64,000 nt of DNA, taken from the NCBI RefSeq assembly GCF_000723885.1, contig NZ_CCDG010000070.1, forward strand, positions 16,447 to 80,446, in the 5' to 3' direction. The stretch is from Paenibacillus camerounensis (GTDB lineage: Bacteria; Bacillota; Bacilli; Paenibacillales; Paenibacillaceae). Position numbers and translations under genes: made by a program. Shown in pieces: positions 34,881 to 43,577 of the stretch (its first letter is position 1; each line of letters starts with the position of its first letter). Under the pieces are notes generated by a model. It was given only the letters and a program-made list of their open reading frames with translations, made no database searches and was not told the DNA's origin.

Positions 34881-35810
34881 TTAGCCGCCGCGGACCTTCT
34901 CCGCCAGCTCATCAATTTTGCGCAAACGGTGGTTTACTCCTGATTTACTGACGCTCCCCTTCAGCATCTCTCCGACTTCCTTCAGGTTGATATCCGGATG
35001 CGCCAGCCTGATTTCTGCGACCTCGCGCAGCTTATCCGGAAGACTTTCCAGCCCTACCTCGCGCTGCAGCAGCTTAATATTCTCAATCTGCCGTACCGCT
35101 GCGCCGATCGTTTTGTTCAGGTTCGCGGTTTCACAGTTGACGATGCGGTTGACGGAGTTGCGCATGTCGCGCATGATCCGCACATCCTCAAATTTGAACA
35201 GCGCCTGGTGCGCCCCGATCAGACTCAGGAACTCGATAATTTTCTCGCCTTCCTTAATGTATAGGATGAAGCCTTTTTTGCGCTCTATGCAGCGGGCGTT
35301 CAGGTGAAATTCACCAGCCAGCTCCACCAGCGCCTTGCAGTGCTCCTCATACATGGAAGCGATTTCCAAATGATAGGACGAGCCTTCTGGATTATTTACC
35401 GACCCTCCGGCCATAAATGCCCCCCGGAGATAGGCCCGTTTACAGCAATTTTTCCCGACGATCTCCTCGTCTATTCCGTCATTAAAGATGAAGCCCTCGG
35501 ATACAATATGCAGATCCTTCAGGATCTCCTGCACCCGGTTGGGGATGCGGACAATATAGACGTTATTCTTCTTCAAACGCATTTTTTTACGCACGAGCAG
35601 CTCGATATGGACCTGGTAATATTTCTTAAGCAAAGAATATACCCGCCTTGCAATCGCGGCGTTCTCCGTCGAGATGTCTAAGACCACCTTTTTGCTCGAA
35701 AGCTGCACAGAACCGTTCATCCGGATCAGCGCTGACATCTCCGCCTTCTCACAGCAGGGCGGGCTCTCCACCATCGTCAGCTCTTTCTTCGTAAGGGCCG
35801 CAAAAGACAA
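34881..35810 (-). CDS. whiA: DNA-binding protein WhiA
   Basis: A 309-residue WhiA protein: N-terminal LAGLIDADG-like fold (about 15-205, CCKRAYLRGAFMAGGSV) and C-terminal helix-turn-helix (about 220-305, LREVAEIRLAHPDINLKEVGEMLKG..SGVNHRLRKI). In Bacillus it influences division and chromosome segregation; in actinobacteria it is a sporulation regulator. A TTG start at 35810 gives the family-standard MSFAALTKKEL and has GAGGTG 6 bases upstream, so it is preferred to the in-frame ATG at 35834. Third from last in the glcK-rapZ-yvcK-whiA-crh block. Confidence 0.95.
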   Translation of the reverse strand: MSFAALTKKELTMVESPPCCEKAEMSALIRMNGSVQLSSKKVVLDISTENAAIARRVYSLLKKYYQVHIELLVRKKMRLKKNNVYIVRIPNRVQEILKDLHIVSEGFIFNDGIDEEIVGKNCCKRAYLRGAFMAGGSVNNPEGSSYHLEIASMYEEHCKALVELAGEFHLNARCIERKKGFILYIKEGEKIIEFLSLIGAHQALFKFEDVRIMRDMRNSVNRIVNCETANLNKTIGAAVRQIENIKLLQREVGLESLPDKLREVAEIRLAHPDINLKEVGEMLKGSVSKSGVNHRLRKIDELAEKVRGG

Positions 35811-35844
35811 GGGGCTCACCTCTTTCATGTTCATTGAAGCTTAA

Positions 35845-36819
35845 TTATCTGGAAATCCAATCCTTAACCAGCTGGTAAATATGATGGCTTAGCTTATCTG
35901 TATCATGCCTCAGATAAGTCTTGAACAGCACCAGTTTATCAGCAATGACCTTATACCCGTTGCCGTCAAGCGCCTCCCGGTCAAGCAGTACGGGACGTGC
36001 GCCCTTCTCGGCATATTTGACCTGAACCTGCTCCGGGATCTCTCCGTCGTTGACTATAACATAATCGAACAAATGCTGGCCGATATGATCATACACGGCT
36101 TGAAGATGATCGCTGACGGTATAGTTATCCGTCTCGCCCGGCTGAGTCATGACATTGCAGACAAAAATTTTGATCGCATCCGACTCTACAACAGCTTCTG
36201 CCAGCTTAGGCACCAGCAGATTGGGCAGGATACTGGTGTACAGGCTGCCCGGTCCGCATAGTATGGCATCGGCACTGCGGATCGCATCCAGTGCCTCAGG
36301 CAGCGGTTCCACATCAGAAGGCTCCAAAAACACCCGTTTGATCCGGCCGCCGGCCTCGGGAATCTTAGACTCGCCTGTCACAATAGTTCCGTCAGCCATC
36401 TCGGCATGCAGCACAACCGCTTCTCCGGCAGCAGGCAATACCCGCCCGCGGACGGCGAACAGCCGGCTCAGCTCGCGTACAGCAGTGACGAAGTCACCAG
36501 AGATGTCGGTTAGCGCCGCAAGGATCAGGTTGCCGAGACTATGTCCCGCAAGCCCTTCTCCCGTGCTGAAGCGGTATTTCATAATCTGCGCCATCAGCGG
36601 CTCAACATCAGCCATAGACGTCAGCACGTTTCGGATATCACCGGGAGGGGGCATCTGCAGCTCACTGCGCAAAATGCCGGAGCTGCCCCCGTCATCCGCT
36701 ACTGTTACGATTGCTGTAATATCAAGCGGTTTTTCCTTCAAACCGCGAAGCATAACAGAAAGCCCTGTACCGCCGCCCATAACGACGATACGCGGACGCT
36801 TCTCTTGTTCTTCGGACAC
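35845..36819 (-). CDS. yvcK: YvcK/CofD-like protein (gluconeogenesis factor)
   Basis: A 324-residue cytosolic protein of the YvcK/CofD family with the nucleotide-sugar-binding start VMGGGTGLSVMLRGLKE, VTVADDGGSSG and GPGSLYTSILPNLL. B. subtilis YvcK is needed for growth on gluconeogenic carbon sources and for cell shape, binding UDP-GlcNAc/UDP-Glc. GTG start with AAGGG upstream. It lies 17 bases after rapZ and 34 before whiA. Confidence 0.95.
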   Translation of the reverse strand: MSEEQEKRPRIVVMGGGTGLSVMLRGLKEKPLDITAIVTVADDGGSSGILRSELQMPPPGDIRNVLTSMADVEPLMAQIMKYRFSTGEGLAGHSLGNLILAALTDISGDFVTAVRELSRLFAVRGRVLPAAGEAVVLHAEMADGTIVTGESKIPEAGGRIKRVFLEPSDVEPLPEALDAIRSADAILCGPGSLYTSILPNLLVPKLAEAVVESDAIKIFVCNVMTQPGETDNYTVSDHLQAVYDHIGQHLFDYVIVNDGEIPEQVQVKYAEKGARPVLLDREALDGNGYKVIADKLVLFKTYLRHDTDKLSHHIYQLVKDWISR

Positions 36820-36836
36820 TTTGATCCCTTCTCTCG

Positions 36837-37736
36837 TTAATGCCGGTCACGCTCAGAATCCCGATGGCTGACCGCTACCGTCTCCGTCTCGCTGACTCCC
36901 AGCATTTTGCCCAGATACTCTGATATCGCTACTGAGCGGTGTTTGCCGCCGGTACAGCCGATGCCGATGATAATCTGGGATTTACCTTCTTTACGGTACT
37001 GGGGAATCAGGAAATGGAGCATATCCAGCAGCTTAGTCAGAAACACCTGCGTTTCGGGCCATTTCATTACATAGTCATATACATCGCTGTCTTGGCCGGT
37101 CTTTGGCCGCAGTTGATCCACATAATGCGGATTAGGCAGAAAGCGGACATCAAACACGAGGTCTGCGTCAATCGGAATACCATACTTGAATCCAAATGAA
37201 GTAATATTAACGGAGAGTGTACTCTTTCCAAGGTGTGAAAATCTTGAAACAATCTTCTCCTTCAGCTGAACCGGCTTCATACTGCTCGTATCCAGACACA
37301 GGGTAGCTGAGTTCTTCAGCTCCTCCAGCATCTGGCGCTCCAGCCGGATGCCATCCAGCGGCATCCCTTTGGGAGCCAGCGGATGATGGCGGCGGCTCTC
37401 CTTGTAGCGCTGCACCAGCACAGAGTCTGTAGCGTCAAGGAACAGAATTTCGCAGCCGATCGTTGACTCGTTTTTGATATAAGTCAGCGATTCGGACAAA
37501 GCTGTGAAAAACTCCCGCCCCCGCAGGTCAATCACGAGTGCTACTTTGGCGATCTTTCCCTTGGACTGCTCAATCAGCTCGGCGAACTTCGGAATCAGCA
37601 CCGGCGGCAGATTATCGACGCAGAAGAATCCAAGGTCCTCCAGGCTTTGTACAGCAATCGTTTTTCCTGCGCCTGACATGCCTGTAATAATAATCAGGGT
37701 GGCGCCGCCCGTTTCGGAGTGCTCCAATTCGGTCAT
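36837..37736 (-). CDS. rapZ: RNase adapter protein RapZ / YvcJ
   Basis: A 299-residue nucleotide-binding protein of the RapZ/YvcJ family. N-terminal P-loop GMSGAGKT (about 19-26) and Walker B-like VALVIDLRGREF; the C-terminal sugar-binding domain has IGIGCTGGKHRSV. In E. coli it controls GlmZ decay; in Bacillus YvcJ hydrolyses GTP and affects competence. GAGGG precedes the ATG. In the glcK-rapZ-yvcK operon, 46 bases after glcK. Confidence 0.96.
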   Translation of the reverse strand: MTELEHSETGGATLIIITGMSGAGKTIAVQSLEDLGFFCVDNLPPVLIPKFAELIEQSKGKIAKVALVIDLRGREFFTALSESLTYIKNESTIGCEILFLDATDSVLVQRYKESRRHHPLAPKGMPLDGIRLERQMLEELKNSATLCLDTSSMKPVQLKEKIVSRFSHLGKSTLSVNITSFGFKYGIPIDADLVFDVRFLPNPHYVDQLRPKTGQDSDVYDYVMKWPETQVFLTKLLDMLHFLIPQYRKEGKSQIIIGIGCTGGKHRSVAISEYLGKMLGVSETETVAVSHRDSERDRH

Positions 37737-37782
37737 GAGAGCGTTCCCTCCCTATGAATAGTATATGAATAATTCCAGTCTT

Positions 37783-38733
37783 TTAAGAACGCAGCAGAAG
37801 ACCTGCTGCCCCGATAATACCGGCATCGTTGCCAAGCTCTGCAGGCACAATAGTAACACCTTTCTGCAGCGGCTCAGGAGCCAGCTTGGCAAATACACGG
37901 CGGACTTCATCAAACAGGATATCGCCCGCTTTGGAGACGCCGCCGCCGACAATGAATACTTCCGGGTTCAGCACGGCAGCGACTGCAGCCATCGATTTGC
38001 CTAAGTAGAATGCCGCGCGGTTAACGATACGCAGTGCTACCTCATCGCCGGCTTTTGCAGCATCAAAAACTTCCTTCGCCGCAATCTTCTCCACAGTGGA
38101 GAGTGAAGTACGGTCTCCACGTGATACAGCGTCGTTAGCCATACGGATAATGCCCGTAGCAGAGGATACAGTCTCCAGGCAGCCCATATTGCCGCAGCCG
38201 CACTGAATGGCTTCCAGATCAGGCACAACCGAGATATGGCCCAGCTCTCCGGCCAGACCGGCGAAGCCCTGATATACCTTGCCGTTAATGATGATGCCGC
38301 CGCCCACACCGGTTCCCAGCGTATAGCAGACACAGTTTTCAATGCCGCGGCCTGCGCCGCTCCAGGCTTCACCCAGTGCAGCTACATTAGCGTCATTGTC
38401 TATTTTGACAGGCTTGTTAAGGCGTCCTTCCAGAATGGAACGGATCGGCACATCTCTGAACCCTATGTTAGGCGCAAGAATGATGATTCCTTCACGAATG
38501 TTTGTAAATCCGGCCAGGCCTGCTCCTACACCGGCAAGCTGTTCCCAGGAATACGGAGACTCCTCCACAATCTGGCGAACGTATTTCTCGATGTTGTCGA
38601 TGACGGTATCGACGCCGTCCGCAGTCCCCGTAGGCCCTTCAAATGTGTGAAGCAGGGTCCCTTCGGCATTGCAGATTCCAACTTTAATCGTGGTACCACC
38701 TAAATCCACACCAACGTAGATATGTTCAGACAT
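37783..38733 (-). CDS. glcK: ROK-family glucokinase
   Basis: A 316-residue sugar kinase phosphorylating glucose to glucose-6-phosphate. ATP-binding VGVDLGGTTIKVG at the N-terminus, the catalytic Asp in KIDNDANVAALGE, and the zinc-binding ROK motif GHISV...CGCGNMGCLE (about 165-190). The frame begins with a GTG at 38745, but AAAGGTGG is spaced 8 bases from the ATG at 38733, which is taken as start. First gene of the rapZ block, occupying the place of the Nudix gene yvcI in B. subtilis. Confidence 0.95.
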   Translation of the reverse strand: MSEHIYVGVDLGGTTIKVGICNAEGTLLHTFEGPTGTADGVDTVIDNIEKYVRQIVEESPYSWEQLAGVGAGLAGFTNIREGIIILAPNIGFRDVPIRSILEGRLNKPVKIDNDANVAALGEAWSGAGRGIENCVCYTLGTGVGGGIIINGKVYQGFAGLAGELGHISVVPDLEAIQCGCGNMGCLETVSSATGIIRMANDAVSRGDRTSLSTVEKIAAKEVFDAAKAGDEVALRIVNRAAFYLGKSMAAVAAVLNPEVFIVGGGVSKAGDILFDEVRRVFAKLAPEPLQKGVTIVPAELGNDAGIIGAAGLLLRS

Positions 38734-38781
38734 GTAACAAGCCACCTTTTTCTATGCTAAAATAGTTAATCCTACGTACCC

Positions 38782-38810
38782 ACTATAATAGAAGCCTCTC
38801 CTGCGGTCAA
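38782..38810 (-). promoter_or_regulatory. Sigma-A promoter of the glcK-rapZ-yvcK-whiA-crh operon
   Basis: TTGACC - 17 bases - TATAGT on the minus strand; the start would lie about 45 bases upstream of glcK. Confidence 0.75.
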
Positions 38811-38980
38811 GGAAAGGCGGCACACCCGGGTTCCCGTATCAGCCCGGATTTAACCGGGGAAAAACCGGCCTCTTCCTTCAGAGACTTGCGAATCCGTTTT
38901 TCACACCCGATAACGGTGTATGCGTTATCATTTTATTCGATAACTTGTACACTAATGCTGCTTTTGATCAGGTTCTACAC

Positions 38981-39008
38981 AAAAAGGCACGGGCTCAGCG
39001 CCCGCACC
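38981..39008 (-). terminator. Terminator of the DUF438/hemerythrin gene
   Basis: A 9-bp stem GGTGCGGGC/GCCCGTGCC (two G-U pairs) with TTTTTG following on the minus strand. Confidence 0.65.
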
Positions 39009-39023
39009 CTATTGAAGTCAGCT

Positions 39024-40289
39024 CTATTCCGACAAAATCCGTTTCTGGCCTTCCAGCGCACGGATCGGGGCAATATTCTGGGTGAATTCCAGCGTTCCCA
39101 TGTAACGGCCTGTCTCATCACGGACTGCGAAGTAACGGATGTAAATGAACTTATCCTTGATATTGATCCAGAAATCCTCGGCATCCTTGCGTCCTGCCTT
39201 GAAGTCCTCCAGCAGCTTCTCAACTACATGCACACTTTGCGGCGGATGGCAGTTCTGAACGGTACGGCCGATAACCGCCTTGGTCCGGGCAAAGATCCGT
39301 TCCTTGCCATGGGAGAAATAACGGACAACGTCATTCTCGTCAATGAAGGTAAGGTCCACCGGCAGATGGTTCATCAGAGTTTCCAGCTGATGCAGAGACA
39401 ATAGACCTGTCTCGAAGCGGATAAAGCCCTGCGGGCTCTCGCCGGCCTGCTGTTCTTCGGCTGAGACTGAAGCTCCTTCCGGTTCAGCTGCGCGTTCAGG
39501 AATCCACTCCTGCTCCGGAGCAGCCAGGCAGAAGCCGATCTCGTCGCTTTCGCGGGCGATTTTGACCCACTCATCCTCAGTAAGCTTGTCGAGCGCCATC
39601 GGCAGCAGAATATTTTCTTCTTTAAAGATCATCTCATTAACTTCCTGGATAATGTTCGCCAGCTGCTCGCCAATCTCTTCCTTGTTGCCGCTGTAAGAGC
39701 TCAGTGCCGCCTTGGCTCCCTTAATCATTGCGCGGATGCCGTCATCGACACCCCACATTACCTTGGTCGGACCGTAGATGCCGTACTTCTCCAGGTAAGG
39801 GAACAGCAGATTTTCTTTGCGGCTGTAGTGCTTGTCAAGATCAAGCAGCAGGCTCAGATCCTCCAGCAGCTTGAAGATAATCTCCTCACTGTCATTTTTC
39901 TGAAATTTACCCGCGTGCAGCTCCAGGCGGAAGTTAACCAGCTTCTCAATTTCGCGGTTCTCCAGCTTAAAAGTGTGCACAGGATGGCCCGGCTGCTCCT
40001 CCGGCTTTGAGGAACGGTGAATCTGCTCGATTGAGCCTTTGAAAATGGCTGTATGCACTGAACACAGGCGCTGGACCTCTGATACAGGAATACCCTCCTC
40101 GGTCATCAGGGAGTGCTCCATTGCCGAAATCTCTGCAACCGTAACATCGCCTACCGCTTCTGCGAACCTCGCTTTTACTTCATCCACACTTTTACCGGCA
40201 TGCAGCTCCTTGATTATCTCTTTAAGCATGGCCTGGCGGCGGGTCTGTTCCGGTACGTCTACTTCACGGTTGTTAATTAATTCGCTCAT
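39024..40289 (-). CDS. DUF438 - hemerythrin - PAS protein
   Basis: A 421-residue cytosolic protein. N-terminal DUF438 (about 15-85, RRQAMLKEIIKELHAGKSVDEVKARF), a hemerythrin HHE domain (about 90-240) with His/Glu ligands in SVHTAIFKG, LDKHYSRKENLLFPYLEKYG and IFKEENILLPMAL, and a C-terminal PAS-like domain (about 290-415, LPVDLTFIDENDVVRYFSHGKERIFAR, QNCHPP). The HHE domain probably carries a di-iron centre that senses or handles O2 or NO, as in ScdA-like repair proteins (inference). It follows the DUF1858 gene by 30 bases in one operon, with an Fnr-type dyad upstream. Confidence 0.9.
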   Translation of the reverse strand: MSELINNREVDVPEQTRRQAMLKEIIKELHAGKSVDEVKARFAEAVGDVTVAEISAMEHSLMTEEGIPVSEVQRLCSVHTAIFKGSIEQIHRSSKPEEQPGHPVHTFKLENREIEKLVNFRLELHAGKFQKNDSEEIIFKLLEDLSLLLDLDKHYSRKENLLFPYLEKYGIYGPTKVMWGVDDGIRAMIKGAKAALSSYSGNKEEIGEQLANIIQEVNEMIFKEENILLPMALDKLTEDEWVKIARESDEIGFCLAAPEQEWIPERAAEPEGASVSAEEQQAGESPQGFIRFETGLLSLHQLETLMNHLPVDLTFIDENDVVRYFSHGKERIFARTKAVIGRTVQNCHPPQSVHVVEKLLEDFKAGRKDAEDFWINIKDKFIYIRYFAVRDETGRYMGTLEFTQNIAPIRALEGQKRILSE

Positions 40290-40319
40290 TGTGATCTCTC
40301 CTTTATATAGATAATGCTT

Positions 40320-40547
40320 CTATTCAACAATCTCGAAGCCATGGCGGATAAAGGTCTGACGCACGGCTTCCGGATCCATTTTCTTTAATTTAATGCCTTT
40401 GGACAGGGTCATGAACCGGCCTGCGGTCTGCAGCATCCCCGGCTTTGCAATATCCTGAAACCCCAGCTCCACCATAATGCCGGTTACCTCGGGATGCCGG
40501 CTCACCAGCTCGAATATGGACTCATCCATTCTAAGCACCTTGCTCAT
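40320..40547 (-). CDS. DUF1858 domain protein
   Basis: A 75-residue protein of the DUF1858 family (DESIFELVSRHPEVTGIMVELGF..IAKPGMLQTAGRFMTLSKGIKLKKMD), often found beside or fused to ScdA/hemerythrin iron-cluster repair proteins. No catalytic motif is known. AAGGA is spaced 9 bases from the ATG at 40547, preferred over the ATG at 40556. First gene of the Fnr-controlled pair. Confidence 0.87.
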   Translation of the reverse strand: MSKVLRMDESIFELVSRHPEVTGIMVELGFQDIAKPGMLQTAGRFMTLSKGIKLKKMDPEAVRQTFIRHGFEIVE

Positions 40548-40619
40548 GAACACCATTCCTTCGACGACTTATTGAGAACTCTTCTCAACATCAGCTTAGC
40601 ATAGGAAATAACCGTATAT

Positions 40620-40635
40620 TGTGATTGCAATCACT
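40620..40635. promoter_or_regulatory. Fnr/CRP-type dyad upstream of the DUF1858-hemerythrin operon
   Basis: TGTGATTGCAATCACT has the TGTGA-N6-TCACT form of Bacillus Fnr sites. Its centre is about 40 bases upstream of a start implied by a TAAGCT -10-like hexamer (minus strand), the usual position for class II activation. The paired genes fit oxygen- or NO-dependent control. Confidence 0.7.
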
Positions 40636-40739
40636 AAGTTACAGCTGCTATCTATTTTATTTTTTAAATAATTGAACGGTCTCCCGGCTTTGCCCCTGCT
40701 TAAGTTACAATCCGGGATAAGCCGCCGGTGCAGGCACAC

Positions 40740-40777
40740 AAAAAAACCGGCACCCCGCAGCAGCGGAATTACCGGTT
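40740..40777 (-). terminator. Terminator of trxB
   Basis: AACCGGTA..CCGC/GCGG..GCCGGTT stem with TTTTTTTG following on the minus strand, 36 bases past the stop. Confidence 0.8.
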
Positions 40778-40812
40778 AACCCTTAGAACCCTTTCAATTC
40801 TGGTATTTCACC

Positions 40813-41766
40813 TCACTTATCGAGGCTTTCGCTCCAGTCATGTACCATTGTGCCTTCAAGGTACTTCTCAGCATCCATAGCCGCCATACATCCTGTTCCG
40901 GCTGCAGAAATAGCCTGCCGGTAACGGGTATCCTGGACATCGCCGCAGGCGAATACACCCGGGATGTTTGTCTCCGTTGTACCCGGATTCACTACAATGT
41001 ACCCGTTAGCATCAGTCGTAATCTGGCCGCCCAGGAACCCTGTGTTAGGGGTATGTCCGATTGCCACGAAGACACCGTCTGCCTCAACCAGCTCTTCCAG
41101 GCCAGTCTCGTTATTGCGCACAGTCAAGCCTTTAACTCCTGTCTCCCCGACGGTCACAGCCAGCGGTGTGCGGTTAAGCGCCCACGTCACTTTACTGTTC
41201 TCACGTGCCCGGTCCTGCATAATTTTGGAGGCCCGCAGCTCTTCACGGCGGTGCACCAGCGTTACACTGGAAGCAAACCTTGTTAAGAAGCTGGCTTCCT
41301 CCATGGCGGAGTCGCCGCCGCCGACAACAATAATCTTTTTGCCGCGGAAAAAGAATCCGTCACAGGTCGCGCATGTGCTTACCCCGCGCCCCACATTCTC
41401 CTGCTCGCCCGGAATTCCCAGATAACGCGCGGAAGCGCCGGTTGAAATAATGACCGATTCTGCTTCAAGCTCGCCCAGTCCATCTACCTTCACCCTGAAC
41501 GGACGCTGAGAGAAATCAACCGACTCCACCCAGCCGTTCTTGAACTGTGCACCGAAGCGTTCAGCCTGCTTGCGCATATTCTCCATCAGATCAGGTCCGA
41601 GTATCCCTTCAGGAAAGCCCGGAAAGTTCTCCACTTCTGTCGTCGTTGTCAGTTGTCCGCCCGGCTGCAAGCCTTCTATTACGAGCGGGCTGAGATTGGC
41701 GCGGGCTAGATAAATAGCGGCAGTCAGCCCTGCCGGGCCTGTTCCGATTACAATCGTTTTGTACAT
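40813..41766 (-). CDS. trxB: Thioredoxin reductase
   Basis: A 317-residue NADPH- and FAD-dependent reductase that recycles thioredoxin. FAD-binding GTGPAGLTAAIYLAR, redox-active Cys132-Ala-Thr-Cys135 followed by Asp (CATCDG), NADPH-binding GGGDSAMEEASFL, and the FAD-binding ACGDVQD near the C-terminus. AAGGAGG sits 8 bases before the ATG at 41766; the 30-codon extension upstream is not coding. Downstream of the TPR gene and its hairpin. Confidence 0.97.
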   Translation of the reverse strand: MYKTIVIGTGPAGLTAAIYLARANLSPLVIEGLQPGGQLTTTTEVENFPGFPEGILGPDLMENMRKQAERFGAQFKNGWVESVDFSQRPFRVKVDGLGELEAESVIISTGASARYLGIPGEQENVGRGVSTCATCDGFFFRGKKIIVVGGGDSAMEEASFLTRFASSVTLVHRREELRASKIMQDRARENSKVTWALNRTPLAVTVGETGVKGLTVRNNETGLEELVEADGVFVAIGHTPNTGFLGGQITTDANGYIVVNPGTTETNIPGVFACGDVQDTRYRQAISAAGTGCMAAMDAEKYLEGTMVHDWSESLDK

Positions 41767-41807
41767 CACTATGGCCTCCTTACGAGTAGGTAATGATTTA
41801 TAAGAAA

Positions 41808-41846
41808 GAAACAGCGGAGGGGCTTCAAAAGCTCTGCCGCTGTTTC
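41808..41846 (-). terminator. Hairpin between the TPR gene and trxB
   Basis: GAAACAGCGG/CCGCTGTTTC outer stem with an inner GGGCTTC/GCTCTGC pairing, followed by TTTCTTAT on the minus strand. It may terminate the TPR transcript or attenuate readthrough into trxB. Confidence 0.6.
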
Positions 41847-41915
41847 GGGTAAACAATATAAGGATGCAGAATCCTGCTTCATTTATACCTGCTTGCTTAT
41901 ATTACCTGGCCGGGG

Positions 41916-43325
41916 CTATATCTTCTCAGTGGAAGAAGACAGGTCCGCCTGCGCCATTTCCTGTTCCTCTGCCTGGGCAGGATGTTCCTTCAGGCTGCTT
42001 CCGATCAGACGCTGCAGGCTGATCAGCGCCGCTTCCTGCAGCTTCTCCTCCTGGAGGGGCTCCTGCTTCAGCAGTTCGCCCAGCACCTCGGACATTTCCT
42101 CGTCCTCAATCCAGCGGAGCGCCTCAGTCACCTGCATTCTGGTCCCGGAATCGCCGTAGCGCAGCGCCCAGAAGAATGAGGCCCGCAGCAGCGGATTGCT
42201 CCTAACTTCAGCGGTGAAGCTGCTGGCATTGTTCTTCCACTGCTTAAGCTGTTCCTGAAATGGCAGCTGATAATTATAGCTGACCGGCGACATCGCCTTA
42301 TCCTCTGCCAGCGCCTGCTGCAGCTGGGCCAGGAAGAAGGCTGGTACTGGCGATGCAGGGTCAAGCTTGGCAGCTTGCCGCCAGCAGCGCAAGGCCTCGC
42401 TGTATAATCCGCTGTTGCTGGCGGCGGCAGCGCAATAATGATACAGGCTCGCGTCGGCACCAACCTCTTCGTCCTTGAGCAGGCGGCGAAAATGGCCGTA
42501 AGCCGTCTTGTGCCGTCCCAGAATGCCCATGGTGGTAGCCATTTTGAACACATGCTCTTTATGGAAGGGAACTGTTGCCGTAAGTCTCTCAAGCAGCGTA
42601 TCCAGTTGTTCACGGTCACCGGCATACTGCAGGAAGATAGCCATGTTGCAGAGGGCATGCAGATTGCCCGGGTCCTGCTGCAGCACCTCACCCAGACATT
42701 CCTTCGCTCTTGCAAAACGGCCCATGTAGAAATAGGCCAGTGCCAGATTGTTATGGGCTGCCAGGAAATCCGGAGTAATCTTGACGATCTCCTCCAGTAA
42801 TTCTACTGCCTGCGGAAACTTGCCTTCCTCCAGCAGCGCCCGGGCCCGGTCATGCTCCACAACCCCTTCGCGGCTGCGGATCCGGATCAGCGGAGCCGGA
42901 CGGTCCAGCTCATACTGCAGCAGCTCCATCAGCTCCTCAGACTCAGCCAGGTAATCACCTGCCGCATCCTGCTCCAGATAGGTCATCAGCGATCGCTCGG
43001 CCTCCTCGAAGCTCTCCATATTGGCATAATTGTTAGCCATATAGAAGTGACATTCTGTCATCGCCGGGTCGATCTTTTCCAGCACATGGGTCAGAATATC
43101 GTTGGATGCTTCATAATTACCCATCTCCGATAATATACCCGCCATGTTGCAGTGGTTTACCGGATTCTCCGGCTCATATTCAACGGCTTTGCTAAAATTC
43201 TTTAATGCCTTATCATATTGAAAGCGGTCCAGCGACCGAACGGCTCTTTCAAAGAAAAAATTGGCATCCAGAGTCACCGGAATAACATTACTCAGCTCCG
43301 CCTCATCTGAAGTTTTCTCAATCAT
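41916..43325 (-). CDS. Tetratricopeptide-repeat protein (YvcD-like)
   Basis: A 469-residue cytosolic protein built from TPR helix pairs; repeats are clear at about 20-55 (FQYDKALKNFSKAVEYEPENPVNHCNMAG), 150-190 (FPQAVELLEEIVKITPDFLAAHNNLALAYFYMG) and 190-225. It lies directly upstream of trxB, as yvcD does in B. subtilis. Probably a scaffold; partner unknown. Start at 43325 is 10 bases after GGGAGGTG; the frame continues to 43370. An extended -10 promoter (TGT-TATACT) is visible about 130 bases upstream. Confidence 0.88.
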   Translation of the reverse strand: MIEKTSDEAELSNVIPVTLDANFFFERAVRSLDRFQYDKALKNFSKAVEYEPENPVNHCNMAGILSEMGNYEASNDILTHVLEKIDPAMTECHFYMANNYANMESFEEAERSLMTYLEQDAAGDYLAESEELMELLQYELDRPAPLIRIRSREGVVEHDRARALLEEGKFPQAVELLEEIVKITPDFLAAHNNLALAYFYMGRFARAKECLGEVLQQDPGNLHALCNMAIFLQYAGDREQLDTLLERLTATVPFHKEHVFKMATTMGILGRHKTAYGHFRRLLKDEEVGADASLYHYCAAAASNSGLYSEALRCWRQAAKLDPASPVPAFFLAQLQQALAEDKAMSPVSYNYQLPFQEQLKQWKNNASSFTAEVRSNPLLRASFFWALRYGDSGTRMQVTEALRWIEDEEMSEVLGELLKQEPLQEEKLQEAALISLQRLIGSSLKEHPAQAEEQEMAQADLSSSTEKI

Positions 43326-43550
43326 GGAAGCAAGGCACCTCCCTTTGTAAGCTTCCTTATCCTCACGCAAAAATAGGAGAACAGCACCACTAAGGCACTA
43401 CGGGCTCCTATCTAAAGCATTCTATCGTTTCCATTTCTGGACGTAGCTGCTTCACACAGTATAACACAAGTGGGCGGGGGATTCTCAAGCTAAGGGAAGG
43501 TGGCACCCCAGGAAAATAGATGAAGCGTGCTATATGCCCCTGCCGCAGCA

Positions 43551-43577
43551 AAAAACGCGGGAATTAGATCCCCGCGT
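43551..43577 (-). terminator. Terminator overlapping the prs stop codon
   Basis: ACGCGGG/CCCGCGT stem whose 5' arm contains the last codons and whose loop carries the TAA stop of the prs-like gene; TTTTTTG follows on the minus strand. Confidence 0.8.
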
